From Ampullaceana balthica (taxonomy: Eukaryota; Mollusca; Gastropoda; Lymnaeidae), in the NCBI GenBank assembly GCA_944989445.1, contig CALYLW010000322.1, positions 527,723 to 591,722 of the forward strand: a stretch of DNA of 64,000 bases. The letters run 5' to 3'. Shown here piece after piece: positions 50,884 to 62,195 of the stretch; the stretch's first letter is position 1, and each line of letters opens with the position of its first letter. Both the position numbers and the translations under genes were made by a program. The notes below the pieces were generated by a model. That model did no database searches. It had not been told where the DNA came from and worked only from the letters and a program-made list of their open reading frames with translations.

Positions 50884-51998
50884 CAAGTCATACAATGTAC
50901 ATACAACATATAATAACATTACGGAGCTTATATGTGACAGTCATACAATGTACATACAACATATAATAACATTACGGAGCTTATACGTGACAGTCATACA
51001 ATGTAAATACAACATATAATAACATTACGGAGCTTATACGTGACAGTCATACAATGTACATACAACATATAATAACATTACGGAGCTTATATGTGACAGT
51101 CATACAATGTACATACAACATATAATAACATTACGGAGCTTATACGTGACAGTCATACAATGTAAATACAACATATAATAACATTACGGAGCTTATACGT
51201 GACAGTCATACAATGTAAATACAACATATAATAACATTACGGAGCTTATATGTGACAGTCATACAATGTACATACAACATATAATAACATTACGGAGCTT
51301 ATACGTGACAGTCATACAATGTAAACACAACATATAATAACATTACGGAGCTTATACGTGACAGTCATACAATGTACATACAACATATAATAACATTACG
51401 GAGCTTATATGTGACAGTCATACAATGTACATACAACATATAATAACATTACGGAGCTTATACGTGACAGTCATACAATGTAAATACAACATATAATAAC
51501 ATTACGGAGCTTATACGTGACAGTCATACAATGTAAATACAACATATAATAACATTACGGAGCTTATACGTGACAGTCATACAATGTACATACAACATAT
51601 AATAACATTACGGAGCTTATACGTGACAGTCATACAATGTACATACAACATATAATAACATTACGGAGCTTATACGTGACAGTCATACAATGTACATACA
51701 ACATATAATAACATTACGGAGCTTATATGTGACAGTCATACAATGTACATACAACATATAATAACATTACGGAGCTTATACGTGACAGTCATACAATGTA
51801 CATACAACATATAATAACATTACGGAGCTTATACGTGACAGTCATACAATGTACATACAACATATACTAACATTACGGAGCTTATACGTGACAGTCATAC
51901 AATGTACATACAACATATAATAACATTACGGAGCTTATATGTGACAGTCATACAATGTACATACAACATATAATAACATTACGGAGCTTATATGTGAC
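50884..51998. repeat. 53-bp minisatellite, about 21 copies
   Basis: Unit with GTCATACAATGTACATACAA and CATTACGGAGCTTATA. Variants (CGTGACA/TGTGACA, GTACAT/GTAAAT) recur in runs, suggesting block duplication. Confidence 0.97.
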
Positions 51999-53280
51999 GT
52001 TGATTCTTTAAAGAATCTTGTTGTTTATTTAATTTTGAATATAATATTTTGTCCATGAAATGACAGCATTCAAACTTTCTTAGCTGCTATAAATGAAATT
52101 GAGCCTAGTTACATTTTGTTTCCTTTCCAATTGATACTGTAGACTTGGCTAAACCAGCTGTGAAAATTTCATAGTTCTAGTTTACTTAGACAAGTACCTT
52201 AGCACAATGGGTCTTCTATCACAACTATCGATTTACAAGGGCCTGCATATTTTCTTCTCACTCAATTATTTCTTATTATTTAACAACTTGTTAATAAACA
52301 AATATCAGAATACATACACAAGTAACCATTTAAAAAAGTTATGTGAAGACAGTTCTCTTTTTTATTTTTATTTTTTTTTCTCGTTATATTCACTTTATTT
52401 TTAAAATATCTTTGGCCAACTAGCTTATAAGTAAATATTTTTTTACAAAATAACTGCCCGACTCAAATGTTAAAACCAACACAATAATGTTGATAAATTA
52501 AGCCCGAGAGATGGCGTAATTGTCAAATATTTTATCCTATAATTAATTATCATTCAGGAAATTGCCAGCGTGAAAAAAAAACTAAAAACAAAAAAGAAAG
52601 GGAAAAAAGTGAAAATTTTAAAAAACGTAGATTTTGAGTGAGGGTCTGTGTAGCCGGCCACTTTAAATTTAAACCCCTGTCTAAAATATACTCGGGGGTT
52701 AACCTTGCCTAGGCCAAACTATACGCCATAGGCCAGAATTCACTCATCTGATAAACTGAATATACAGTAATAAACTGATGATTGAATATTGAGACACTCT
52801 GTTGCTGTTTTGTCAGATAAGTTAAAATCTTTTGTCAAATAGTAATCTTCTTTCATTTATGAAGAAATTTACGGTTTAAATATTTTATTTTACGCATTTA
52901 AATTTCCAAGTAAATTATGTTTTACTATTACAGAGATTTTGAATTTACAACTGACCAAAGCATTCGTTTGTGAAATAAATTGAAGTCATCTTGAAAGTAA
53001 GATACGAGACTGACATCTTGATCTACAATTTTGAGTTTATTCTTGTGGGGAAATCAAAATACATTCAGATACACTATACTTTATTAAGTCGGTGTCTCAT
53101 TTATTGCACGATTTTGCTTTACCTTAGATGAATTTAATTGTAATAATATGAATTAAAAATCCAACTTATTGTATGCTTATCATTTATTTCATTTGATTGA
53201 CCAAGCATATCCTGATAGATATAAAAAATAAATTAAGATAAAAAAACAAGTCCATTTTCTACACAATTCTGTAACTAAGG
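51999..53280. other. AT-rich intergenic DNA, nothing recognised
   Basis: No repeat unit, transposon end or supported exon was found on either strand. Confidence 0.5.
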
Positions 53281-53282
53281 GC

Positions 53283-53420
53283 TCGTTTAGTTGTACTGGC
53301 CTGCCGTTTGTGTGGCAACTCAGAAGTAATGGCTCGTCTAGTTGTACTGGCCTGTCGTTTGGGTGGCAACTCAGAAGAAACGGCGGCCCACGTCCTCGAA
53401 GAATGCCCCGAGCTGAAAGG
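53283..53420 (+). pseudogene. LINE ORF2 C-terminal fragment, internally duplicated
   Basis: The frame near 53330 reads ARLVVLACRLGGNSEETAAH and VLEECPELK, like the Cys..Glu-Thr..His..Cys knuckle at the end of non-LTR ORF2. CTCGT(T/C)TAGTTGTACTGGCC begins two direct copies of about 53 bp, the first diverged. Confidence 0.55.
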
Positions 53421-53424
53421 GGAT

Positions 53425-53745
53425 CTTATCTTATCTTATCTTATCTGTTTCAGACGCTCCTTCTATACAGAAGATTATTGCGTCCTACGCTTATCTATGG
53501 TTTGTGTTTAGTCCTGAATTCTTATTAGAGTTTTAAATGTTGATAAAGTGTTGGCTTTCCTGGTTTCTTTAGGCAACCCATTCCACGCCCGAATTCCGGA
53601 CGGGAAGAAAGAAAGTTTGTATGAGTTTGTTTTGGAAGGAGAAGTTGGTTTACCTGCGGAAAAGTACCTTTATGGCGATGCCAGCTTGATGAGGCACGCC
53701 TGTGATATAATAAGCCGACTCCTAAGAGTCTAGAACTCGACGCAA
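53425..53745. mobile_element. SINE tail plus unidentified repeat sequence
   Basis: (TCTTA)n then CAGACGCTCCTTCTATACAG is the complement of the SINE 3' end seen at 63600-63655. It continues into sequence with an open frame (NPFHARIPDGKKESLYEF, 53575 onward) that I do not recognise and suspect to be repeat-derived. Confidence 0.45.
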
Positions 53746-53967
53746 AAGAGAATGAATATTCAATAGTTGTACAAAGGAATAGAAAATAAACTAGATAAAC
53801 AGACCACAGATAATTGATGAAAGCTTAACATACAATTTTTTTTTATTATCATTAAGTTTATTTTCTTTTTTTACAAACAGACGCAGTTTAAAAAGTTCGC
53901 TGTCAACATGATGTATCTGGAATGTTAGTTAAATTTAAAATTCGTTTCCAGTCGTTATTTCATATAG

Positions 53968-54054
53968 ATGTCAGAGACACTTACAGAGAGTGACATAGAT
54001 GTCAGAGACACTTGTAGAGAGTTGACCCGTTCATGCCAGAGTTTGAAAGCGATC
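53968..54054 (+). CDS. candidate exon start with duplicated acceptor
   Basis: TTTCATATAG precedes ATGTCAGAGACACTTACAGA, and GTGACATAG precedes a second copy ATGTCAGAGACACTTGTAGA at about 33 bp. The frame MSETLTESDIDVRDTCRELT runs into the 11-bp array. No donor could be fixed, so the call is weak. Confidence 0.25.
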
Positions 54055-54368
54055 TACAAGCATCTTTACAACATCTTTACAACATCTTTACAACATCTTT
54101 ACAACATCTCTACAACATCTCTACAACATCTTTACAACATCTTTACAACATCTCTACAACATCTTTACAACATCTCTACAACATCTTTACAAAATCTTTA
54201 CAACATCTCTACAACATCTTTACAACATCTTTACAACATCTTTACAACATCTCTACAACATCTCTACAACATCTTTACAACATCTTTACAACATCTCTAC
54301 AACATCTCTACAACATCTTTACAACATCTTTACAACATCTTTACAACATCTTTACAACATCTTTACAT
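54055..54368. repeat. 11-bp minisatellite, about 28 copies
   Basis: AACATCTTTAC/AACATCTCTAC alternation. An 11-bp period reads as an 11-residue peptide repeat in every frame. Confidence 0.97.
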
Positions 54369-54643
54369 TCCTGAACACCTTCAAACTCAAACAAACATTC
54401 AGTATCAACATTTATTTGTGTATCTACTTCCCTCCAGTTGTTATCTTTATGAGTGTGTAACTATTTCACTCCAGTTGTTATCTTTATGAGTGTGTATCTA
54501 TTTCACTCCTGTTGTTATCTTGATGATTGTGTATCTATTTCACTCCTGTTGTTATCTTGATGATTGTGTATCCTTGTATATCTAATTCCCTTTAACTAAG
54601 AGTTGTTCTGGTTCATGTGCACCTACTTGCCCTACTTCAACAG

Positions 54644-54668
54644 CGCCTGAGAAACTTCACCCCTCCCC
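54644..54668 (+). CDS. candidate 25-bp tail exon
   Basis: Acceptor CCTACTTCAACAG and donor GTAAAC enclose 25 bp. In phase 1 they give PEKLHPS plus CC, leaving phase 2, which joins the third acceptor of the exon at 55259. Alternatively, unspliced phase 0 reads RLRNFTPPRKPSVRIHELH then stop. Confidence 0.3.
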
Positions 54669-54825
54669 GTAAACCATCTGTGCGGATCCATGAGCTCCAC
54701 TGACCACTGATTTAATTAATGGTAGCAAGACTTCTGATCTATGTTGGGTCATTGTGTATTACCTGAACTTCTGTGACTTTTACTTTCAATTATAGTTGAA
54801 ACCATTGTATAGCATGAATTTATTT

Positions 54826-55035
54826 TTAAAATTGTTTGTAACATTGTTATGTAAAAGTTTTTGCAACATTGTTATGTAAAAGTGTTTGTAACTTTGTTAT
54901 GTAAAAGTGTTTGCAGCATTGATATGTAAAAGTGTTTTCAACATTGTTATGTAGAAGTGTTTGTAACATTGTTTTGTAGAAGAGTTTGTAACATTGTTAT
55001 GTAGAAGTGTTTGTAACATTATTATGTAAAAGTGT
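54826..55035. repeat. 25-bp minisatellite, about 8 copies
   Basis: Unit with GTAACATTGTTATGTAAAAG and TGTTT, moderately diverged. Confidence 0.9.
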
Positions 55036-55258
55036 TGGTATAAATTAACCATCGACCCTACATACTCAGATAATACGTTTTAAAATAACCCTACCAGCTT
55101 TAATTGTTCAACCAATCAGACAATGTCTTTTTGGATTTTTAAATAAATCAATAATCATTTGATCTCTTATTCCCCACCTGTGATAATCGATGGAAACATT
55201 TTGAATGAACACTTTGTGTTCGGTGTTGATCTAGCAGTTATCATAAGATTAGCCACAG

Positions 55259-55378
55259 TCTACAGTCTACAGCAACAGTCCTGGAATCTATGACACAATT
55301 GAGCAGTTCTACAGTGGTGCTTGTGTCCAGGAGAACTTGCCAACAACAGCACAAGACACAGGGACCAGCCTAGATTAG
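55259..55378 (+). CDS. orphan terminal exon with YDTI cytoplasmic-tail motif
   Basis: After GCCACAG the frame reads STVYSNSPGIYDTIEQFYSG, then ACVQENLPTTAQDTGTSLD and TAG at 55376-55378. Three tyrosines, including Y-D-T-I, in a polar Ser/Thr/Asp-rich context look like the signalling tail of a membrane protein, and the motif parallels Y-T-T-I in the first Ig gene. Repeated CTACAG gives three overlapping acceptors (exon starts 55259, 55266, 55273), entering phases 0, 1 and 2 of the same reading frame. No membrane exon was found upstream, so the parent gene is unknown. Confidence 0.5.
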   Translation, partial: STVYSNSPGIYDTIEQFYSGACVQENLPTTAQDTGTSLD

Positions 55379-55462
55379 CATAGACACAGACCTTAATGAA
55401 TACGTCAAGCTAATGGCTTAACTCATGAATGGCTCAGATGAGATAGATAACATGATTGTATA

Positions 55463-55990
55463 CAGTGCGACCCCATTAAGTCGCGGTCGTTCGGGTCCAT
55501 ATTTATGTAATCGCGACTTAGGTGAATCGCGATTTATTGTCACTTCGTACAGATTTCAGTGTAACATATTGAGCAATAATAAACGTTTTTTCTTACATAT
55601 AACATTGATTTAAAATTAAATTAAGTTTATACTCACGTATTATATACATAAATACGTATCCTAATTTTAATCCAATATATAAAAAGAACTTTAATTACAA
55701 AAATTAATGAAAAATCGGTAATTGTTGATAATTGATGCTTTGTAGTAAGTCGAGTTTTAATTACAAGAATCCGTATAACTTTTTTTTATCGTTCTCTACT
55801 TTTTTTAATTTATTTATGTTCATTTTAAAGTAACTGCAACTACCACGACCACGGAAACATTACATCGCGAGAAAATCATACGCATTTATTATTTATTGCT
55901 ATGCTACGTCACAAAACTTGGGAGCCATGGAATTGCCGTGACGTAACCGATTTCGTGAATAACGAAGCGCGACTTAACGGAGTCGTACTG
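55463..55990. mobile_element. pogo/Tigger-like MITE, 528 bp, TA target duplication
   Basis: Ends CAGTGCGACCCCATTAAGTC and (inverted) CAGTACGACTCCGTTAAGTC, flanked by TA at 55461-55462 and 55991-55992. The interior is AT-rich without transposase. Confidence 0.9.
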
Positions 55991-56036
55991 TAATATCATG
56001 TTAAGATGGTAACGTTACCTTAAGGTCCACAAGCAT

Positions 56037-56215
56037 TAACAAAAATCTTTAAGAGGCGATATTGAGAGCAGGAACAGATACACTGACCCCGTCCATTGGC
56101 AGAAATAAGGCGATATTGAGAGCAGGAACAGATACACTGACCCGTCCATTGGCAGAAATAAGGCGATATTGAGAGCAGGAACAGATACCATGACCCCGTT
56201 CATTGGCAGAAATAA
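56037..56215. repeat. about 54-bp repeat, three copies
   Basis: Copies with GGCGATATTGAGAGCAGGAA and CCGTCCATTGGCAGAAATAA. Confidence 0.92.
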
Positions 56216-56295
56216 GTTCCAATTGTCACTAGGGAAATATGCTCCTAATGCGTGTGACAAGTTTAGTAGATATTTTTTAATGTATTTATTAGAAT

Positions 56296-57217
56296 GATTC
56301 CTGGATTGTCGCCCGTTGATGTGTCTAAGACTCCTGGATTGTCGCCCGTTGATTTGTCTATGACTCCTAGATTGTCCGGCTAAGTAGATGTGTCTATGAC
56401 TCCTAGATTGTCCGACTAAGTAGATGTGTCTATGACTCTTAGATTGTCGACACGTAGATGTGTCTATGACTCCTGGATTGTCCTACTAAGTAGATGTGTC
56501 TAAGACTCCTGGATTGTCCGACTAAGTAGATGTGTCTATGAGTCATGGATTGTCCTACTAAGTAGATGTGTCTATGACTCCTAGATTGTCGACACGTAGA
56601 TGTGTCTATGACTCCTGGATTGTCCTACTAAGTAGATGTGTCTATGACTCCTGGATTGTCCGACTAAGTAGATGTGTCTATGACTCCTGGATTGTCATAC
56701 AAAGTAGATGTGTCTATGACTCCTTGATTGTCCTACAAAGTAGATGTGTCTATGACTCCTTGATTGTCATACAAAGTAGATGTGTCTATGACTCCTGGAT
56801 TGTCCGACTAAGTAGATGTGTCTATGACTCCTTGATTGTCATACAAAGTAGATGTGTCTATGACTCCTTGATTGTCATACAAAGTAGATGTGTCTATGAC
56901 TCCTGGATTGTCCGACTAAGTAGATGTGTCTATGACTCCTTGATTGTCCTACAAAGTAGATGTGTCTATGACTCCTTGATTGTCATACAAAGTAGATGTG
57001 TCTATGACTCCTGGATTGTCCGACTAAGTAGATGTGTCTATGACTCCTTGATTGTCCTACAAAGTAGATGTGTCTATGACTCCTTGATTGTCATACAAAG
57101 TAGATGTGTCTATGACTCCTGGATTGTCCGACTAAGTAGATGTGTCTATGACTCCTTGATTGTCCTACAAAGTAGATGTGTCTATGACTCCTTGATTGTC
57201 ATACAAAGTAGATGTGT
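56296..57217. repeat. 36-bp minisatellite with 108-bp higher order
   Basis: About 26 units with TAGATGTGTCTATGACTCCT and ATTGTC. From 56690 onward, three unit types (CCGACTAAG, CCTACAAAG, CATACAAAG junctions) cycle as a 108-bp super-unit. The 12-residue frame RCVYDSWIVLLS is a by-product. Confidence 0.96.
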
Positions 57218-57872
57218 CTATATATATTCTCTCATCTTCTCTATCATCTCACATCTAATTATAATTGGTAAAATAATTTCACAGCTATAACATTTCCTTA
57301 TTTCTAATAGCCCACCTCCCCCCATTTAATCGTCAGAGACCTACTGCATTAACCAGTGATCCCACACACGACAGATTCTTGCTCTGTGGTTGTTGAACAA
57401 TATCAATAATTCTAGAGATATTTATTCAGTTACACTTCCATTTTACCTAACCATCACCTCTTGACCAAAAGAATAAAAAAAATAGATATCATATTCTTTT
57501 CTGTTCTTTAATTGGCATGTTTTTTTTTATCCTTCTTGAATATTTCTCTGAGAACAACTCGGCCATTTAGTCTTTAAGCTCGAGTTCTACCACTCCATAC
57601 CTCCCCCACGGTTCAAATACCGCCACGTATCACACATGAATGATTAGATCAGGGTTCGGGGAACTAGATTGGAAACAGTTGGCAACTGTCTAGACAAAAG
57701 CAAGGCACCACACACACACACACCATTTTGGGCCTGATACAACAATCGCATTGACAATGCTCAATTTCAAGCATGGCCTACCCAAGTCACCCGACAGTTG
57801 TCTGCCCTTGGTGTCTATGAGTTGAAAGAAGGAATCTTTGACGTCTCTCGATGAGTGCGTCTCCATCTGGTG
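57218..57872. other. intergenic or intronic DNA, no accepted gene
   Basis: Contains (CA)n at 57708-57722. A short + frame at about 57730-57855 (RIDNAQFQAWPTQVTR onward) is open but has no acceptor. Confidence 0.4.
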
Positions 57873-58033
57873 TGTAGCAGTTCTGGTGTGTAGCAGTTCT
57901 GGTGCGTAACAGTTCTGGTGTGTAGCATTGCCGGTGTGTAGCAGTTCTGGTGTGCGACAGTTCTGGTATGTAGCAGTTTTGGTGTGTAGCAGTTCTGATG
58001 TGTAGCAGTTCTGATGTGTAGCAGTTCTGGTTA
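57873..58033. repeat. 16-bp minisatellite, about 10 copies
   Basis: Unit CTGGTGTGTAGCAGTT with substitutions. Confidence 0.94.
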
Positions 58034-58388
58034 GGCTATTAGCTCTCAATTGAAACGAATGTGCTGTGTGCCAAGGATGTGCAGTTATTCGAGCAAAATT
58101 TATTTTTCTGAGTTTCAAATAACTAAGTTATCTTATCATGTTCGTGTGATAATATTACAAATTATAATTTAAGATAAGGTGAATTTCTCATTTGTGGAAA
58201 AAATTTAGATTTGTCTTTTTTTTTAAAATCGTGTCTTGGTCTCCGTACTTGAACTTGTGTCTGAGCCATTTATTTTAAATAGTTCCATTCCTTTGCTTAC
58301 TAAAGTTATAATTTTTTATCCTACTTTGAAGTATATAATTCTAACTTTTTCCACGCTATAATTAAACGTATATGCCTTTCTCTGCCAG
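58034..58388. other. AT-rich DNA upstream of a candidate exon
   Basis: Nothing recognised apart from the pyrimidine-rich acceptor at its right end. Confidence 0.45.
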
Positions 58389-58429
58389 GACAAAGATTCT
58401 AAACAAACATAGTGTGACCACAGACAAAG
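58389..58429 (+). CDS. candidate 41-bp exon, phase 2 to 1
   Basis: Strong acceptor GCCTTTCTCTGCCAG and strong donor GTAAGT enclose 41 bp. Entering in phase 2 it is open, encoding TKILNKHSVTTDK, and leaves phase 1. This is the same phase pattern as the small cytoplasmic exon of the first Ig gene (22451), which hints at a related tail, but the parent transmembrane exon was not found. Confidence 0.45.
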
Positions 58430-58581
58430 GTAAGTCTACTCTGAATACACTACATTATTCTATACTAATATACCTTCTATAACGATACACGTTCTTTACT
58501 TGTAAATTCTTACATACCCTTTTCCACTTCATTACACAATACTCTTATATTACAGAGTTTGTTGTAGAATTACACTTCATT

Positions 58582-59172
58582 CTATGGCGGATTAAGGGGG
58601 GGGGGCTGAACGGGCTAAAGCCAGGGGCCCCCGATGATTAAGGGCCCCCAAACTTAGCATATTTTATAATAAACGTGGACAAATGTATACATGAATTGCT
58701 GAAAATATGATAAATTAATAAAATCTCATCTATTAAAATGATCTCTTTTCCCACACGATAGTCTTAGCAGTCAAAAAACCTGATTTGATAGGCTCAATAA
58801 CAGAAATTATTAAAGAATATGATATATATTTTTAAATTGTCAACCCTAAATGAGATCTCGTGGCCGAATGTGAAGTACTAAGGCTTGTGGTGCAAGCGGT
58901 GGCGGGATCGATCCCCGGGTGAGGTGTAAATTTTTTTTTCATGTGTTTTTTATTTTTATAAATTGTCTTTTACACTCAATTTTAGGATATTGGCAAAAAG
59001 TTATTTCTTCGAATTCGGTTTTTTCATGAATAATCATTTTCGATGAATATTTACAAGTTACAGTCTTATATTAGCTGCTAGAAATCATTTTATCTACTAA
59101 AGGTACACTGGCTGGATAGGGCCCCAGTTTGAATTGCAGCCAGGAGCCCCGTGCAGTCTTAATCCGCCCCTG
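58582..59172. mobile_element. hAT-type element, 591 bp, perfect 8-bp target duplication
   Basis: Left CTATGGCGGATTAAGG, right (inverted) CAGGGGCGGATTAAGA. ACTTCATT occurs at 58574-58581 and 59173-59180. Subterminal GGGGCCCC motifs lie in both arms. The interior holds a tRNA-like segment. Confidence 0.9.
58855..58925 (+). mobile_element. tRNA-like SINE head inside the hAT element
   Basis: TCTCGTGGCCGAATGTG resembles an A box region, GCGGGATCGATCCCCGG a B box, and a T-run follows at 58930. The fold is not a clean tRNA, so this is probably a SINE head or a captured pseudo-tRNA rather than a functional tRNA. Confidence 0.35.
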
Positions 59173-59490
59173 ACTTCATTACACAATACTCTTATATTAC
59201 AGAGTTTGTTGTAGAATTACACTTCATTACACAATACTCTTATATTACAGAATTTGTTGTAGAATTACACTTCATTACACAATACTCTTATATTACAGAG
59301 TTTGTTGTAGAATTACACTTCATTACACAATACTCTTATATTACAGAGTTTGTTGTAGAATTACACTTCATTACACAATACTCTTATATTACAGAGTTTG
59401 TTGTAGAATTACACTTCATTACACAATACTCTTATATTATAGAGTTTGTTGTAGAATTACACTTCATTACACAATACTCTTATATTACAG

Positions 59491-59669
59491 AGTTTTTTGT
59501 AGAATTGGATCCTCTGGACTCTAGACCACTGGCCAGGATCAACATGTTTGTGATTTCCGAATGTTTACAAAACTGTTTGTGGTATTGTTCGATTAGTGTA
59601 GCCACAGCTTACTTTACAACACAAGTGAAGCTTTTTGCTGACGAGGCAGTAGCTGTCTTACTTGGCTGA
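59491..59669 (+). CDS. candidate terminal exon
   Basis: Acceptor CTTATATTACAG, phase 1 (G + AG = Glu). The frame runs FFVELDPLDSRPLARIN, then MFVISECLQNCLWYCS, ending VAVLLG and TGA at 59667-59669. An inner acceptor TTTTTTGTAG gives the same frame from ELDPLD. Phase matches the exon at 58389. A 28-bp repeat begins inside its last codons. No family recognised. Confidence 0.4.
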
Positions 59670-59790
59670 CGAGACAGTAGCTGTCTTACTTGGCTGACGA
59701 GACAGTAGCGGTCTTACTTGGCTGACGAGACAGTAGCGGTCTTACTTGGCTGACGAGACAGTAGCGGTCTTACTTGGCTGACGAAATATT
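59635..59790. repeat. 28-bp repeat starting in the end of a candidate exon
   Basis: About 5.5 copies with GCTGACGAGACAGTAGCGGT and CTTACTTG. The first copy overlaps the candidate final codons and stop. Confidence 0.93.
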
Positions 59791-60051
59791 GCTTGCCTTA
59801 AGTCATTAGATTAATATTGTCACACACTTCATATGTTTCTATCAGAAATATTGTCCCCCACTAAATTCATAGTTTTATATCCTTTAGACTGATGATCAAA
59901 ACTCATTGAACCAAACAAACAGTAATAAAACGTGTCGATCCTTGGACACACAACATGGGAGAAGGTGGGTAGTAACGTATAACAGCTTCTAGTTACTTGA
60001 TACTTGAGATGGAAGCAGGGATATAAGAGGGAATGCTTTCTAACATTTACA

Positions 60052-60165
60052 ATTAATGTATAATTAATGTATAATTAATGTATAATTAATGTATAATTAA
60101 TGTATAATTAATGTATAATTAATGTATAATTAATGTATAATTAATGTATAATTAATGTATAATTA
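60052..60165. repeat. 11-bp AT-rich minisatellite, about 10 copies
   Basis: Perfect TAATGTATAAT units. Confidence 0.97.
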
Positions 60166-61554
60166 ATACCAAACTACCATTAGATACTAAGAGTCGAGTT
60201 CTTTAGTTTATTATCTTTAAAAAATTATTAAATAGGGGGAAATATTTACAAACGTCACTCTGGTGGGGGTGGGGGTGGTACGCCACCTCTCCTGAAGAAT
60301 AAACTCTAACAAATTGAACAACATTATTTTAAAAAGGATTCAATCTTATAATTTGTTTGTTAAATAGTAATTGCTGTTTAAAATTGATTACATTAAGTTG
60401 GTTACAAGGCATATCGCTGTACTCTATCTATAGTTGATGACTAGTATTGTTGTTATATAAATCGTGTTAATGGCTTACAATAGTCGACTTAACACGTCGT
60501 ACTATTCATGAAATCACAACTCCTTTTTACCAGCTACACTTTAATTTTCATTTAGTTAACATCGGTATTATTTTATTTTTATTGATTAACTTCATAATAT
60601 TAAAAATTAAATATGTTGTTATTCATCAACACTTAGCTTGTTATACAAGGCTCATAGAGTTTTAAATCTACCGTTTCGTTATATAACAATATTTAAAGCA
60701 CCAATTTCTATTACGGAAATATGTGATTCAATTGTCTCGTTATTTTTGTATTAATTTATTTCTAGCAGTTAGCAAACTAAAAGATGTTAGCATAATTCTT
60801 AACTAGATTTTTTTAATTGTTCATTTATTAAACTTTTCTAAGAGACACAACCAAAAAGGGTAAATAAAGAAAGAGTTTAAGAATTAATTATAAAACTGTA
60901 TATAACCGCTTTAACCAACTTCCTCGGTTAAAAAAAATCGATATCCCGTTTTCAGAAATAAAAGCAACAGAAAAATTCTTTGAAAACTGAAATATCAGGT
61001 TCAATATTTACTATATAAGGCAAAAAATAACAATATTGTAGGTTTGAATACGAGGGTGGACAAGTAGATTCTTGTGAAGCCATATTAGGGCAAAGAGTTA
61101 ACCCCTACCATAACCCTGTATAAAAAACATTCTTACGAAGCATATTTTCAATTGCGCCACAACTGAAATAACCTTTTGTTATAGTGACCTGATTTCCTTC
61201 TTGTTTAAATGTCTGATTGTGTTCAGACCAAAGTTGAACATACGCCCACCTCCCCCCGCCCCTACACCCCACCCTATTCTAGTACACATACTATTTTATT
61301 GGACATTTAACTCAGGAACAGTCTTTTATTTGACACCTGAGCCCAATTTCGCTCACAGAGATTGAAGTACATTTAATGTCTGCTACCCCACCCCCTTAAA
61401 TTCAAGACACTCGTTGACACAACATGAAGTCGAATATAGTAGGCTTACTATCCTATAGGCTGGCAACAACTGCAGTGACTTTATTTACATGAGGTTCAAC
61501 ATTATTGAAAAGATATTTCTATAAAACAATGGCACTTTTCAAATAATTTTTCTA
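60166..61554. other. intergenic AT-rich DNA, nothing recognised
   Basis: Contains C-rich and G-rich patches (60262-60290, 61245-61275) but no gene, transposon pair or repeat unit. Confidence 0.5.
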
Positions 61555-62135
61555 TTAAACATCGACTTTTTCAAATGATCTTTCTAGAAAATATCAATAT
61601 TTTCAAATGATCCTTCTTTAAAATATCAATATTTTCAAATGATCTTTCTATAAAACATTGACACTTTCAAATGATATTTCTACAAAACATTGACACCTTC
61701 AAATGATCTTTCTATAAAATATCAATATTTTCAAATGATCTTTCTATAAAACATTGACACTTTCAAATGATATTTCTACAAAACATTGACACCTTCAAAT
61801 GATCTTTCTATAAAATATCAATATTTTCAAATAATCTTTCTATAAAACATTGACACTGTCAAATGATATTTCTATAAAAAAAATTGACACTTTCAAATGA
61901 TATTTCTATAAAACATTGACACTTTTAAATGATATTTCTATAAAATATCAATATTTTCAAATGATCTTTCTATAAAATATCAATATTTTCAAAATGATCT
62001 TTCTATAAAACATTGACACTTTCAAATGATATTTCTATAAAACATTGACACTTTCAAATGATATTTCTATAAAACATTGACACTTTCAAATGATATTTCT
62101 ATAAAATATCAATATTTGCAAAGGATCTTTCTATA
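61555..62135. repeat. 32-bp minisatellite, about 18 copies
   Basis: Unit with TTTCAAATGATCTTTCTATA. Two variants, AAACATTGACAC and AAATATCAATAT, alternate. Confidence 0.95.
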
Positions 62136-62195
62136 AAACATTGAGACTTTATGAATTCTGTTCTTGCTACTGACACATTCCAATTGTTCCTCCAG

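Larger units (their letters stand above)
58523..59490. repeat. 48-bp array of acceptor-like units, split by a hAT element
   Basis: Unit with ACTTCATTACACAATACTCT, TATATTACAG and AGTTTGTTGTAGAATT. One copy lies left of the transposon (58523-58581) and about six to seven right of it (59173-59490). The last unit's ACAG is the acceptor of the candidate exon at 59491. The unit is also open as a 16-residue repeat, FITQYSYITEFVVELH. Confidence 0.93.

Noticed and set aside
57730..57855. Short + frame RIDNAQFQAWPTQVTR onward as an exon
   Set aside because: Protein-like at first sight, but preceded by a stop and with no acceptor before it.
58855..58925. Functional tRNA gene
   Set aside because: A and B box-like motifs exist, but a complete cloverleaf could not be drawn and it lies inside a transposon.
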